Notes under the pieces: generated by a model | Told to the model about the DNA's origin: nothing | The model's input: only the letters and a program-made list of their open reading frames with translations | The model's database searches: none | Made by a program: the position numbers and the translations under genes | Shown here: piece after piece, positions 1 through 7,378 of the stretch | How the letters are laid out: every line of letters starts with the position of its first letter | Numbering within the stretch: the first letter of the stretch is position 1 | Source of the DNA: Oscillospiraceae bacterium | GTDB taxonomy: Bacteria; Bacillota; Clostridia; Oscillospirales; Oscillospiraceae | Reading direction: 5' to 3' | DNA length: 9,782 bases | Assembly: GCA_016296045.1 (NCBI GenBank) | Contig: JAEDKB010000042.1 | Location: 1-9,782 of the forward strand

Positions 1-936
1 AAAGGCGGCAATCAGCAGCAGGACAACCGCGCCGCCGACGGAATAGCCGACCCATTTGAGAACCTCGGTTCGATCGTTTCGGTCTGCGGAGTTGACGATA
101 TAGTCGGAATCGCTGCGGGCGTGTGTTTTGGTGTCGTCGTCGCCGGTAAAGACACCGGCCTCCAGCTCAATGCTGTCACACAGCAGATCGTTCAGCTCGG
201 CAAGGATTTCGTCGCCGCCGGCCTCCTCGGAGACGAAGGCGACCAGAAGATAGTTCTCCGGAGCGCTGATCTCGCCGACATCGCAGATCATGCCGTCTTC
301 TTTTCCGTAGACGTGAACAACGTGATAGGGATTGGTATAGGCGGCCATGCCGTTGTCCTTCTGCACCAGACCGTAGTTTTGCATCATATCCGCAAACTGT
401 TCCGGATGCTTATAGATGGCAAGGAGGCAGTTCATCAGGAAAGCGGCGCTGTAGGAATTGCCGCCGAGGTATTCGTCCGGCAGAGAGGACACGGTGAGGT
501 GACCGAAGCGTTCGTTGATCAGCAGCTTATACTGCTGCATATCGCCGAGGTTATCGCGCATTTGAGCGGAGACCTCGGCATCCTGCTCCAGAATGCTGTG
601 ATAACGGCATTGCTCCAGATCCATGCCGTTGATTGTGTATTTCCAATCCGGATCGGTGATCGGAGCGGTATAAGCGCCCTTCGATTCCTGTTCATAATAG
701 TACATATTGAGAGGGAGCGTCCAGACCTCACCGACGGGGAAAAAGGCGGAGATATTATAGGAGTAGGATACCTTGGAGACGGTGTTGTAGAAGATGTAGG
801 AAAAATTCGTCTCGTTCAAATCGTGGTCGGTGATAAACTCTTCTACATCCTTGCCCAGATTGTCGGCGGTTGTGACAGCGAAAGCCTGTCCGCACAAAAG
901 CGCCAGACACAGAATGATACAAATCAGTCGCTTCAT
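1..936 (-). CDS. Membrane-anchored beta-lactamase-like (serine hydrolase-like) protein lacking the catalytic Ser/Lys, 3' end outside window
   Basis: The frame is open from ATG at 936 down to position 1 (312 codons); the stop lies outside the window. A strong ribosome site (AAAGGAGA, 943-950) fixes the start. Residues 1-20 form a signal peptide (MKRLICIILC..., AFA cleavage site). Residues 293-312 are a hydrophobic segment (WVGYSVGGAVVLLLIAAF), so the mature ~270-residue domain is probably outside the cell, anchored near its C-terminus. The ectodomain pattern recalls class A beta-lactamase/Beta-lactamase2 proteins: a strand pair with SYSYN (57-61), then FFPVGEVWTLPLNMYYYE (65-82) where such enzymes have the Ser-x-x-Lys helix, and a late YHVVHVYGKEDG...DVG segment (204-221) resembling the third-motif region. 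At the Ser-x-x-Lys site the residues are E70 and T73, so classical acyl-enzyme chemistry looks impossible. A binding or sensing role is inference. The open frame and ribosome site are clear; the family call is moderate. Confidence 0.72.
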   Translation of the reverse strand, partial: MKRLICIILCLALLCGQAFAVTTADNLGKDVEEFITDHDLNETNFSYIFYNTVSKVSYSYNISAFFPVGEVWTLPLNMYYYEQESKGAYTAPITDPDWKYTINGMDLEQCRYHSILEQDAEVSAQMRDNLGDMQQYKLLINERFGHLTVSSLPDEYLGGNSYSAAFLMNCLLAIYKHPEQFADMMQNYGLVQKDNGMAAYTNPYHVVHVYGKEDGMICDVGEISAPENYLLVAFVSEEAGGDEILAELNDLLCDSIELEAGVFTGDDDTKTHARSDSDYIVNSADRNDRTEVLKWVGYSVGGAVVLLLIAAF

Positions 937-986
937 ATGGACTCTCCTTTACGGGATTTTCAGCGGTTGTTTTGTGCACGGAATCT

Positions 987-1015
987 ATTATAACAAGAAA
1001 TGACCCGAAAGAAAA
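987..1015 (-). promoter_or_regulatory. Extended -10 promoter for the leftward membrane protein gene
   Basis: On the minus strand a perfect TATAAT occupies 992-987, preceded by TG one base upstream (TGTTATAAT), which is an extended -10. The -35 position 17 bases upstream (1015-1010, TTTTCT) matches the consensus at only 3 of 6 bases, as is usual for extended -10 promoters. Transcription would start near 980, giving an untranslated leader of about 44 nt with the ribosome site at its end. Confidence 0.6.
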
Positions 1016-1080
1016 GAGAATTTTCCAAAAAACCGAAATACAACCTGCAATTTTATCACCGAATCCGATAAAGGCATTGG

Positions 1081-1109
1081 TTGACAGGGCAGAAAAAAAC
1101 ATCTATAAT
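1081..1109 (+). promoter_or_regulatory. Perfect-consensus sigma-A promoter for the glyS operon
   Basis: TTGACA (1081-1086) and TATAAT (1104-1109) are separated by exactly 17 bp (1087-1103), with an A-rich spacer. This is the full consensus for the housekeeping sigma factor, so strong basal transcription is expected, starting near 1116. The first gene downstream is glycyl-tRNA synthetase at 1239. The genes after it are closely spaced with no terminator seen until 8329, so this promoter may drive all five. Confidence 0.85.
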
Positions 1110-1115
1110 AGTTTC

Positions 1116-1238
1116 TATTAGAATCCGGCATAATGCGGCGGATCCATAACGGTGCTGCCGTGAAATTCCGTTAAATCGGATATGGAATTCAAACAGGATG
1201 ATAACAAAAAGAGTATCAAAATTTTTTGGAGGCAAGCT
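1116..1238 (+). other. 5' leader of glyS; small hairpins, no T-box
   Basis: The ~123-nt leader runs from the predicted transcription start to the glyS ATG. It could form a short hairpin right at the 5' end (GAATCCG 1121-1127 with CGGATCC 1139-1145, one mismatch) and a 4-bp hairpin (ACGG 1149-1152 with CCGT 1158-1161). I looked for the T-box antiterminator signature expected in many Firmicute tRNA-synthetase leaders, and for an intrinsic terminator, and found neither; the leader is also short for a T-box. The ribosome site GGAGG (1228-1232) lies 6 nt before the ATG. The hairpins are weak and may have no function. Confidence 0.35.
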
Positions 1239-2672
1239 ATGCTGAAAAATACCGAAAAAACCATGGATAAGATTGTTGCGCTGTGCAAAAACCGCGGCTT
1301 TGTATTTGCCGGCTCCGAAATTTACGGCGGCCTTGCAAATACATGGGACTACGGCCCGCTCGGTGCCGAGATGAAGAACAACATCAAGCGTGCCTGGTGG
1401 AGCAAGTTCGTCCAGCAGAATCCGTATAATGTCGGGCTGGATTCCGCGATATTGATGAATCCGCAGACATGGGTGGCTTCCGGTCATCTGGGCGGCTTTG
1501 CCGATCCGCTGATGGACTGCCGCGAGTGCAAGGAGCGTTTTCGCGCAGACAAGCTCATCGAGGATTACTGCGCCGAGCAGAATGTGGAGCTGCCGAAGCC
1601 CATCGATGCGTTCTCTCAGGCGGAGATGAAGGCGTTTATTGACGACAATCACATCTGCTGCCCGACCTGCGGCAAGCACAATTTTACCGATATCCGCCAG
1701 TTCAATCTGATGTTCAAGACCTTCCAGGGCGTCACCGAGGATGCGAAGAACACCGTCTATCTGCGTCCGGAGACCGCGCAGGGCATTTTTGTCAACTTTG
1801 CCAACGTCCAGCGCACCACGCGCCGCAAGCTGCCGTTCGGCATCGGTCAGATCGGCAAGTCCTTCCGCAACGAGATCACGCCGGGCAACTTTATTTTCCG
1901 TGTGCGGGAATTTGAGCAGATGGAGCTGGAATTCTTCTGCGAGCCGGGCACCGATCTGGAATGGTTTGCTTATTGGCGCGGCTTCTGCGAGCAGTGGCTG
2001 CTGTCGCTGGGCATCCGCAAGGAAAACCTGCGCCTGCGCGACCATGATCCCGAGGAGCTCTGCTTCTACTCCAAGGCGACGACCGACTTTGAATTCCTGT
2101 TCCCGTTCGGCTGGGGCGAGCTGTGGGGCGTTGCCGACCGTACCGATTATGACCTGACGCAGCATCAGAACACCTCCAACAAGGATCTGACCTATTACGA
2201 TCAGGAAAAGAACGAACGCTATATCCCCTATGTCATCGAGCCGTCGCTGGGCGTGGAGCGCAGCTTCCTTGCTTTCCTTGTCGATGCTTATGACGAGGAG
2301 GTCGTCGGTCAGGACAAGAAGGGCAACGACGATATCCGCACCGTGCTGCATCTGCATCCGGCGCTTGCCCCGTTCAAGGCGGCCGTCCTGCCGCTGTCGA
2401 AGAAGCTCTCTCCGGCTGCCGAGGAAATCTACCATGATTTGCAGAAGGAATTCATGGTCGATTTTGACGACGCAGGCTCCATCGGCAAGCGTTATCGCCG
2501 TGAAGATGAGATTGGAACGCCGTATTGCATTACCGTCGATTTCCAGACGGTCGGCGATGAAAACACGCCGGCAGACCATGCGGTTACCGTCCGTGACCGC
2601 GATACCATGGAGCAGGTTCGAATTCCCATTTCCGAGCTGAAGAGCTACCTGCGTGAGAAGCTCGTCTTCTGA
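1239..2672 (+). CDS. glyS: Glycine--tRNA ligase, single-chain (alpha2) class II type
   Basis: This 477-residue cytoplasmic enzyme charges tRNA-Gly with glycine using ATP. The N-terminus has the GlyRS signature [16 protein letters not shown] followed by WDYGPLG. Two cysteine pairs, C94-x2-C97 and C141-x2-C144, flank the insertion and could bind zinc. Class II motif 2 is seen as [21 protein letters not shown] from about residue 209, and motif 3 as PSLGVERSF at 335-343. The C-terminal ~120 residues (from [16 protein letters not shown]) are the anticodon-binding domain. Length and motif order fit the one-subunit family, as distinct from the two-subunit GlyQ/GlyS enzyme. The start at 1239 is chosen because GGAGG lies 6 nt upstream and the product begins [16 protein letters not shown]. 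An in-frame ATG at 1182 has no ribosome site and would add 19 unlike residues. It lies directly behind a consensus promoter and 11 nt before the next gene. Confidence 0.97.
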   Translation: MLKNTEKTMDKIVALCKNRGFVFAGSEIYGGLANTWDYGPLGAEMKNNIKRAWWSKFVQQNPYNVGLDSAILMNPQTWVASGHLGGFADPLMDCRECKERFRADKLIEDYCAEQNVELPKPIDAFSQAEMKAFIDDNHICCPTCGKHNFTDIRQFNLMFKTFQGVTEDAKNTVYLRPETAQGIFVNFANVQRTTRRKLPFGIGQIGKSFRNEITPGNFIFRVREFEQMELEFFCEPGTDLEWFAYWRGFCEQWLLSLGIRKENLRLRDHDPEELCFYSKATTDFEFLFPFGWGELWGVADRTDYDLTQHQNTSNKDLTYYDQEKNERYIPYVIEPSLGVERSFLAFLVDAYDEEVVGQDKKGNDDIRTVLHLHPALAPFKAAVLPLSKKLSPAAEEIYHDLQKEFMVDFDDAGSIGKRYRREDEIGTPYCITVDFQTVGDENTPADHAVTVRDRDTMEQVRIPISELKSYLREKLVF

Positions 2673-2683
2673 GCCTTTTTCGG

Positions 2684-4615
2684 ATGAAAAAAAGTAAGAA
2701 CAAGAGCAAAAGAGAGCTTCGGCGCGAACGGGTCAAGAAGCTCCGCGTCCGACGGGAAACGCTGGAACGCCGCAATGCGCGGAAAGCGGCGTGGTTGACG
2801 GCACTTTGGCTGTTTGTGTCCTCGGTCGGTCTGCTGTTTTTGTGTCTTTTTATCGGCACGCAGAATTTTTCTTTCCCACGGCTTGCGGCATATTTTCAGG
2901 CACCGCTCATTCTGGTAATGAACTGGCTGCCCATTGCGCTGTTTATGGCGGTGGTGTATTTTGCCTCCAACCGCGCATGGATCGCGTGGCTGAGCACCTC
3001 CGTGTTTTTCCTGCTGCTGAGCTTTGTCAACTATTTTAAGGTTGCTTTACGGGGCGAGCCGCTGGTCATCGACGATCTTCTGTTCGCCGGAGAAGCGGCG
3101 GGAATTTTGGATGAATATACCCTAAAGATTCCGCCCATGCTGCCGATTGCGGTTTTGCTGCTTGCCGGCGTGACGTTTTTGCTGTTTCGGTATGCAAAAG
3201 GGCGCGTGTCCAAAAAGCACTGGTGGCTTCGCGTTGCGGCAATCGCCCTGTGTATTCTGATCGGGAGCTATTCCTGGACGAATTGGTACACGGACTATTT
3301 CCTCTATACCAATACCCGACTGAAAATTCAAAAGACCTTCAGCCCGTGGCGTGATGAGGAGATCACAGCCGGCGGCGGACTGTTCTGGTCGCTGCTGCGA
3401 TCGCTGGACGAGGCTTTTCCGGCTGCGCCTGAGGGCTATACCGACGAAAAGGCGGAGGCGATCCTTGCCGAAACGCCGGATGCTGCGATTCCCGAGGATC
3501 AGCGCGTCAATGTGATTGTGACCATGCTGGAAAGCTTTTCGGACTTATCCGTGTTTGACGGCGTTGCGCTGCAAGCAGATCCGTACGCGCCGCTTCATGC
3601 GCTGCAGGAGGAATCCTATCACGGCACGCTGATTGCCGATTCGATCGGCGGCGGCACGATCAATGCCGAACGCGCATTTCTGACCGGCTTTGCCTTCCGT
3701 CAACCGAGCTATCAGAGCAAGACCAGCTCCTTTGTCCGCTATTTCAGCGCCAACGGCTATGTAACGGTGGGCGCACATCCCGGACACGACTGGTTTTACA
3801 GTCGGGACAAGGTTGCGCGGCTGATGGGCTTTGATGAATATGTGTTCCATGAGGGACATTTTGACGAACAAATCGAAATCGGGAACACCTATCAGGAGCT
3901 TGCGGACGATGCGACGCTGTTTGCCGACCGCCGTGCCGACTATGAGCAGCGCGATGTGTCGAAGCCGTATTTTTCCTTCAGCGTGACCTATCAGGGGCAC
4001 AGTCCCTATGACTCCGCGGTGATGACGGGGACGGAATACATCGGCAAGGGGGTTCTGAGCGGCGACGGCTATACGCTGGTCAATAACTATCTGAACAGTG
4101 TTGCCGATACCTGTGAGCAGATGGCGGCCTATGTGGATACCTTCCGTGAAGATGAAGCGCCCGTGGTGCTGGTATTTTTCGGAGATCACAAGCCCACCTT
4201 GGGCGAAAACAACTGCTATTTGGAGCAGTTGGGCATTATTTCGCCGAACAGCACCGCCTCTGACCGTTATGCGCTCTACAGCACGCCCTATCTGATCTGG
4301 GCGAACGACGCGGCAAAGGAGGTTCTTGGTCGGGACTTTACCGGACGGGGCGATACGATCTCTCCGTGCTATCTGATGTCGGAGATTTTCGACTGCTGCG
4401 GCTGGGAGGGTCCTGCGTGGCTGCGCTATCAGCGGACGCTGCGCGAAAAGCTGCCCGTGCTGCAAATGCGAGCGTATGTCTTGTCGGGAGAGCGCTTGCA
4501 GCTTGCCTTAGATGACGCTGTAAAGCAGGCGAGAGACGATTATACCTTTGTCGAGTTTTATATGCGAAATCATGTATACGACTATGATGAAATGATCCGG
4601 AAGGAACTGCAATGA
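2684..4615 (+). CDS. LTA synthase family membrane phosphotransferase (sulfatase fold), copy 1
   Basis: The 643-residue protein has a very basic cytoplasmic N-terminus (1-34), five predicted membrane helices (about 36-58, 75-94, 99-119, 151-168, 182-198) and an extracellular alkaline-phosphatase/sulfatase-type domain (about 270-570). This is the LtaS architecture. Active-site positions known from S. aureus LtaS appear conserved: metal ligand E283 (MLESF), nucleophile T325 (GGGTINAE), substrate residues H365, W370 and R374 (HPGHDWFYSR), H439 (TYQGHSPY) and metal ligands D501-H502 (FFGDH). By family it should move glycerol phosphate from phosphatidylglycerol onto an acceptor, building lipoteichoic acid or a related envelope polymer; the true product is inferred. 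The start at 2684 lies 11 nt after glyS but has no good ribosome site, suggesting coupling to glyS translation. The stop overlaps the next start (ATGA), and that gene is its paralog. Confidence 0.9.
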   Translation: MKKSKNKSKRELRRERVKKLRVRRETLERRNARKAAWLTALWLFVSSVGLLFLCLFIGTQNFSFPRLAAYFQAPLILVMNWLPIALFMAVVYFASNRAWIAWLSTSVFFLLLSFVNYFKVALRGEPLVIDDLLFAGEAAGILDEYTLKIPPMLPIAVLLLAGVTFLLFRYAKGRVSKKHWWLRVAAIALCILIGSYSWTNWYTDYFLYTNTRLKIQKTFSPWRDEEITAGGGLFWSLLRSLDEAFPAAPEGYTDEKAEAILAETPDAAIPEDQRVNVIVTMLESFSDLSVFDGVALQADPYAPLHALQEESYHGTLIADSIGGGTINAERAFLTGFAFRQPSYQSKTSSFVRYFSANGYVTVGAHPGHDWFYSRDKVARLMGFDEYVFHEGHFDEQIEIGNTYQELADDATLFADRRADYEQRDVSKPYFSFSVTYQGHSPYDSAVMTGTEYIGKGVLSGDGYTLVNNYLNSVADTCEQMAAYVDTFREDEAPVVLVFFGDHKPTLGENNCYLEQLGIISPNSTASDRYALYSTPYLIWANDAAKEVLGRDFTGRGDTISPCYLMSEIFDCCGWEGPAWLRYQRTLREKLPVLQMRAYVLSGERLQLALDDAVKQARDDYTFVEFYMRNHVYDYDEMIRKELQ

Positions 4616-6480
4616 GAGCAAAAAAGCGGAACAAGTCCATTTCGTGTCTGCGGTCAGAAAGACAGCCGTCAAAGGAGCGCCGCGTGCTGACGGCGCTGCT
4701 GCTGACAGCCGCTGCACTGTGTCTGCATCTGCTGTGCCTGTTCCTCGGCACCTGGTATTTTACCCTTTACCGCTTTGTTTCGTATTTTTATGAGCCGGAG
4801 ATTTTTTTGCTGAATCTGATCCCCGTGCTGCTTTTGGTTGCGTTTTTCTATTTTCTGACCAACCGAGCATGGCTGGGCTTTCTGATCCCGTCGTTGCTGC
4901 TGCTGGTTGTCGGAATTGTAAACTATTATATGATTGCTCTGCGCGGCGAGCCGTTTGTCGCGGAGGATATTTTGAATGCCGGTGCCGGACTGGGAATTTT
5001 GAAGGAATATGAGCTGACCGTGCCGATCATACTGATTCTGGCGGTGGCGGCGGTGATCGGCGGAACGGTGATTCTGGCGATTTTTGCCAAGGGAAGATTT
5101 CCGAAAAACCGCTGGTGGCTGCGGCTTGCGCTGCTGGTGCTGACGGTGGTGCTGGCAGGGGTATCCTGGCAGCAGCTTTACAGCGATTCCGACCGCTACG
5201 ATCAGCTTCTTCTGACCAATGCCGACCGCTTCAACGTCTGGAAGGATGCGGAAAACTATGCCTCCAAGGGTCTGGTTTATTCCTTCCTGCACTCCGTGGA
5301 TACCATGCTTCCGGAGAAGCCGGATGGTTATTCGGAGGAAGCGGCGCAGGCAATTCTGGCGGATTATCCCGATGCGGATATCCCGCAGGAGAAGAAGGTT
5401 CATCTCATCATCACGATGCTGGAGTCCTACGCTGATCTGTCGGAGCTGGAGAGCATCCGCTTTACCGCCGATCCCTATGCGGAGTTTCATGCCTTGCAGA
5501 AAGAAAGCTACTGCGGCGTTTTGTATCCGGACACCATCGGCGGCGGCACGATCAATGCCGAACGTGCGGTGCTGACGGGCTTTTCCTATCCCCAGCCGCG
5601 CTACAGCCGCAATACGGAGTCCTATGTCCGCTATTTCGGCGCGCAGGGCTATGCGACCGACGGCGGTCATCCCGGCTATGAATGGTTCTATGGCAGAAGC
5701 AGCGTCAATGCCTATTTAGGCTTTGATGAATACCATTTCTATGAAGACACCTACCATGCCTTGACGACGCCGGAAAACGCCTATCTGGAGGAATACTTAA
5801 ACGACAGCGGCTTTTTTGAAGAGCGGTTTGCGGCGTTCGAGCAGCGCGATGTGTCCAAGCCGTATTTCTCCTTCAGCGTGACCTATCAGGGACACAGCCC
5901 CTACGCGGACGATGCCTTAAACGGCGCGGAATATGTGTCACATGAGGGCATTTCCGACGCGGCGTATTTTACCGTCAATAACTATCTCAATAGCATTGCC
6001 GACACCGGAAAGCAGGTTTCTGCCTATGTAGACCGCTTCCGCGAAAGCGAGGAACCGGTGGTTCTGGTGTTCTTCGGAGACCATAAGGTGACCTTCGGTG
6101 CCGGAAACAGCTACTATGAGGAGATGGGCGTTTGTACGCAGGAGTATACGACGGAGGGTTTCCGAAATCTGTACACCACGCCCTATCTGATCTGGGCGAA
6201 TGATGCGGCAAAGCAGGCTTTGGGCAGACCCTTTGTCGGCAGCGGCAGAGATATTTCTCCGTGCTATCTGATGGCGGAGATCTTTGACTGCTGCGGCTGG
6301 AAGGGGCCGTCGTGGCTGCAATATCAGCGAAGCATCCGCGAGGAGCTGCCGCTGCTGCAAAGCAAGAATATCTATAAAACCGCGACCGGCTATAATGCCG
6401 AGCTCAGTCAGGCGCAGGCCGATGCGCTTGCCGAGCGACGGATCGTGGAATACTATGTTAGGGAACAGGTACCGAATTAA
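4612..6480 (+). CDS. LTA synthase family membrane phosphotransferase (sulfatase fold), copy 2
   Basis: This 622-residue tandem paralog of the preceding gene has the same layout: basic N-terminus, five predicted helices (about 25-45, 64-83, 87-106, 138-158, 169-185) and an extracellular sulfatase-type domain. The predicted nucleophile is T313 (GGGTINAE). Metal ligands are E271 and D490-H491. Predicted substrate residues are H353, W358, R362 (HPGYEWFYGR) and H428. All are present, so it should be active. It differs from copy 1 mostly in the N-terminus, parts of the ectodomain and the C-terminal tail. Its ATG overlaps the upstream stop by 4 nt and has its own ribosome site (GGAAGGAA, 4599-4606). 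Known Firmicutes may hold several LtaS paralogs, and Listeria pairs a primase (LtaP) with a polymerase (LtaS), so a division of labour is possible but unproven here. I see no clear signal-peptidase site after helix five. Confidence 0.9.
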   Translation: MRAKKRNKSISCLRSERQPSKERRVLTALLLTAAALCLHLLCLFLGTWYFTLYRFVSYFYEPEIFLLNLIPVLLLVAFFYFLTNRAWLGFLIPSLLLLVVGIVNYYMIALRGEPFVAEDILNAGAGLGILKEYELTVPIILILAVAAVIGGTVILAIFAKGRFPKNRWWLRLALLVLTVVLAGVSWQQLYSDSDRYDQLLLTNADRFNVWKDAENYASKGLVYSFLHSVDTMLPEKPDGYSEEAAQAILADYPDADIPQEKKVHLIITMLESYADLSELESIRFTADPYAEFHALQKESYCGVLYPDTIGGGTINAERAVLTGFSYPQPRYSRNTESYVRYFGAQGYATDGGHPGYEWFYGRSSVNAYLGFDEYHFYEDTYHALTTPENAYLEEYLNDSGFFEERFAAFEQRDVSKPYFSFSVTYQGHSPYADDALNGAEYVSHEGISDAAYFTVNNYLNSIADTGKQVSAYVDRFRESEEPVVLVFFGDHKVTFGAGNSYYEEMGVCTQEYTTEGFRNLYTTPYLIWANDAAKQALGRPFVGSGRDISPCYLMAEIFDCCGWKGPSWLQYQRSIREELPLLQSKNIYKTATGYNAELSQAQADALAERRIVEYYVREQVPN

Positions 6481-6521
6481 CAGGTATTTGACCATAGATA
6501 AGCCAGAATCAAGGAAAAGGA

Positions 6522-7376
6522 ATGATTTTTATGGAAAAACTTTATGGCAAACAGCTGGAAGTCATGGCCTATCGGGCGCGTCTGCTGGCATTGGATGCGG
6601 TGCATACCGCCTCCTCCGGACATATCGGCGGAAGTCTCTCGGTCATTGACGCGCTCACGACGCTCTATTTCAACGAAATGAATGTCGATCCCGCAGACTC
6701 CAAGAATCCCGACCGTGACCGCTTTGTGCTGTCCAAGGGTCACACGACGCCTGCGCTGTATTCGGTGCTGGCGCTGCGCGGCTTCTTCCCGATGGAGGAT
6801 CTGAAGCTGTTCCGTTCCATCAAGGGACACTATTCCGGTCATCCGGATATGCGCCACGTCAACGGTGTGGATATGTCTACCGGTTCTCTGGGACAGGGCA
6901 TTTCCGCCGCGGTCGGCATGGCGCTGGCGGGCAAAACCGCAAAGAAGGACTATCGTGTCTATGCCATCTGCGGCGACGGCGAGATCGCGGAGGGTCAGGT
7001 CTGGGAGGCGGCAATGTCCGCAGCCAAGTACGGACTGGACAATCTGTGCGCCATGGTCGATGTCAACGGATTGCAGATCGACGGCGCAACCAAGGATGTC
7101 ATGCCGTCTGAGCCGCTTGACAAGAAATTTGAAGCGTTCAACTGGAACGTTATCAAGGTGGACGGTCATGATTATGACGCGCTGGTGAAAGCGTTGGAAG
7201 CAGCAAGAGCCTGCAAGGGCAAGCCGACAATGATCCTGCTGCACACCCTGAAGGGTAAGGGCGTTTCCTTTATGGAGGGCGTTTACGGCTGGCACGGCAA
7301 GGCACCGAATGACGAGCAGTATGAACAGGCCAAGGCGGAAGTCGAGGCTCATCTGGCAGAACTGGAGGGCAAGTAA
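6522..7376 (+). CDS. Transketolase, N-terminal (thiamine diphosphate-binding) subunit
   Basis: This 284-residue cytoplasmic protein is the first half of a two-subunit transketolase, which moves two-carbon units between sugar phosphates in the non-oxidative pentose phosphate pathway. The cofactor motif is GDGEIAEGQVWEAA (151-164), ending at N182 (VDVNGLQIDG); D152 and N182 would hold the metal. Other family landmarks are SSGHIGGSLS (31-40), SKGHTTPALY (71-80), GHYSGHPD (102-109) and GSLGQG (121-126). The length is typical of the split form rather than the ~650-residue fused enzyme. Two starts are possible: ATG 6522 (AAGGA at 6511-6515) or ATG 6531 (AGGA at 6518-6521), which would give MEKLYGKQ. 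It follows the LTA-synthase pair by 41 nt without a terminator or clear promoter and precedes its partner subunit by 2 nt. Confidence 0.95.
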   Translation: MIFMEKLYGKQLEVMAYRARLLALDAVHTASSGHIGGSLSVIDALTTLYFNEMNVDPADSKNPDRDRFVLSKGHTTPALYSVLALRGFFPMEDLKLFRSIKGHYSGHPDMRHVNGVDMSTGSLGQGISAAVGMALAGKTAKKDYRVYAICGDGEIAEGQVWEAAMSAAKYGLDNLCAMVDVNGLQIDGATKDVMPSEPLDKKFEAFNWNVIKVDGHDYDALVKALEAARACKGKPTMILLHTLKGKGVSFMEGVYGWHGKAPNDEQYEQAKAEVEAHLAELEGK

Positions 7377-7378
7377 TT

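Noticed and set aside
121..993. Long plus-strand open frame (290 codons)
   Set aside because: It is antisense to the signal-peptide gene running 936 to 1, which has a ribosome site, promoter and sensible protein. The plus-strand product has no recognisable domain or ribosome site.
1182..1238. Upstream ATG extending glyS by 19 residues
   Set aside because: It has no ribosome site and an atypical peptide, whereas the ATG at 1239 has GGAGG at the right distance and a family-like N-terminus.
1056..2579. 507-codon minus-strand open frame across glyS
   Set aside because: It is a shadow of the G/C-rich codon pattern of the glycyl-tRNA synthetase gene; the plus-strand product has full family motifs.
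3545..4465. Minus-strand frames within the LTA-synthase and transketolase genes (also 4669-5670, 5938-6495, 6477-7352, 7394-8209)
   Set aside because: All lie opposite well-supported genes, have no ribosome sites and give products without recognisable domains.
6481..6521. Possible promoter before the transketolase genes (TTGACC at 6488)
   Set aside because: Seventeen bases downstream there is only AAGGAA, not a -10 element, so read-through from upstream is the simpler reading.
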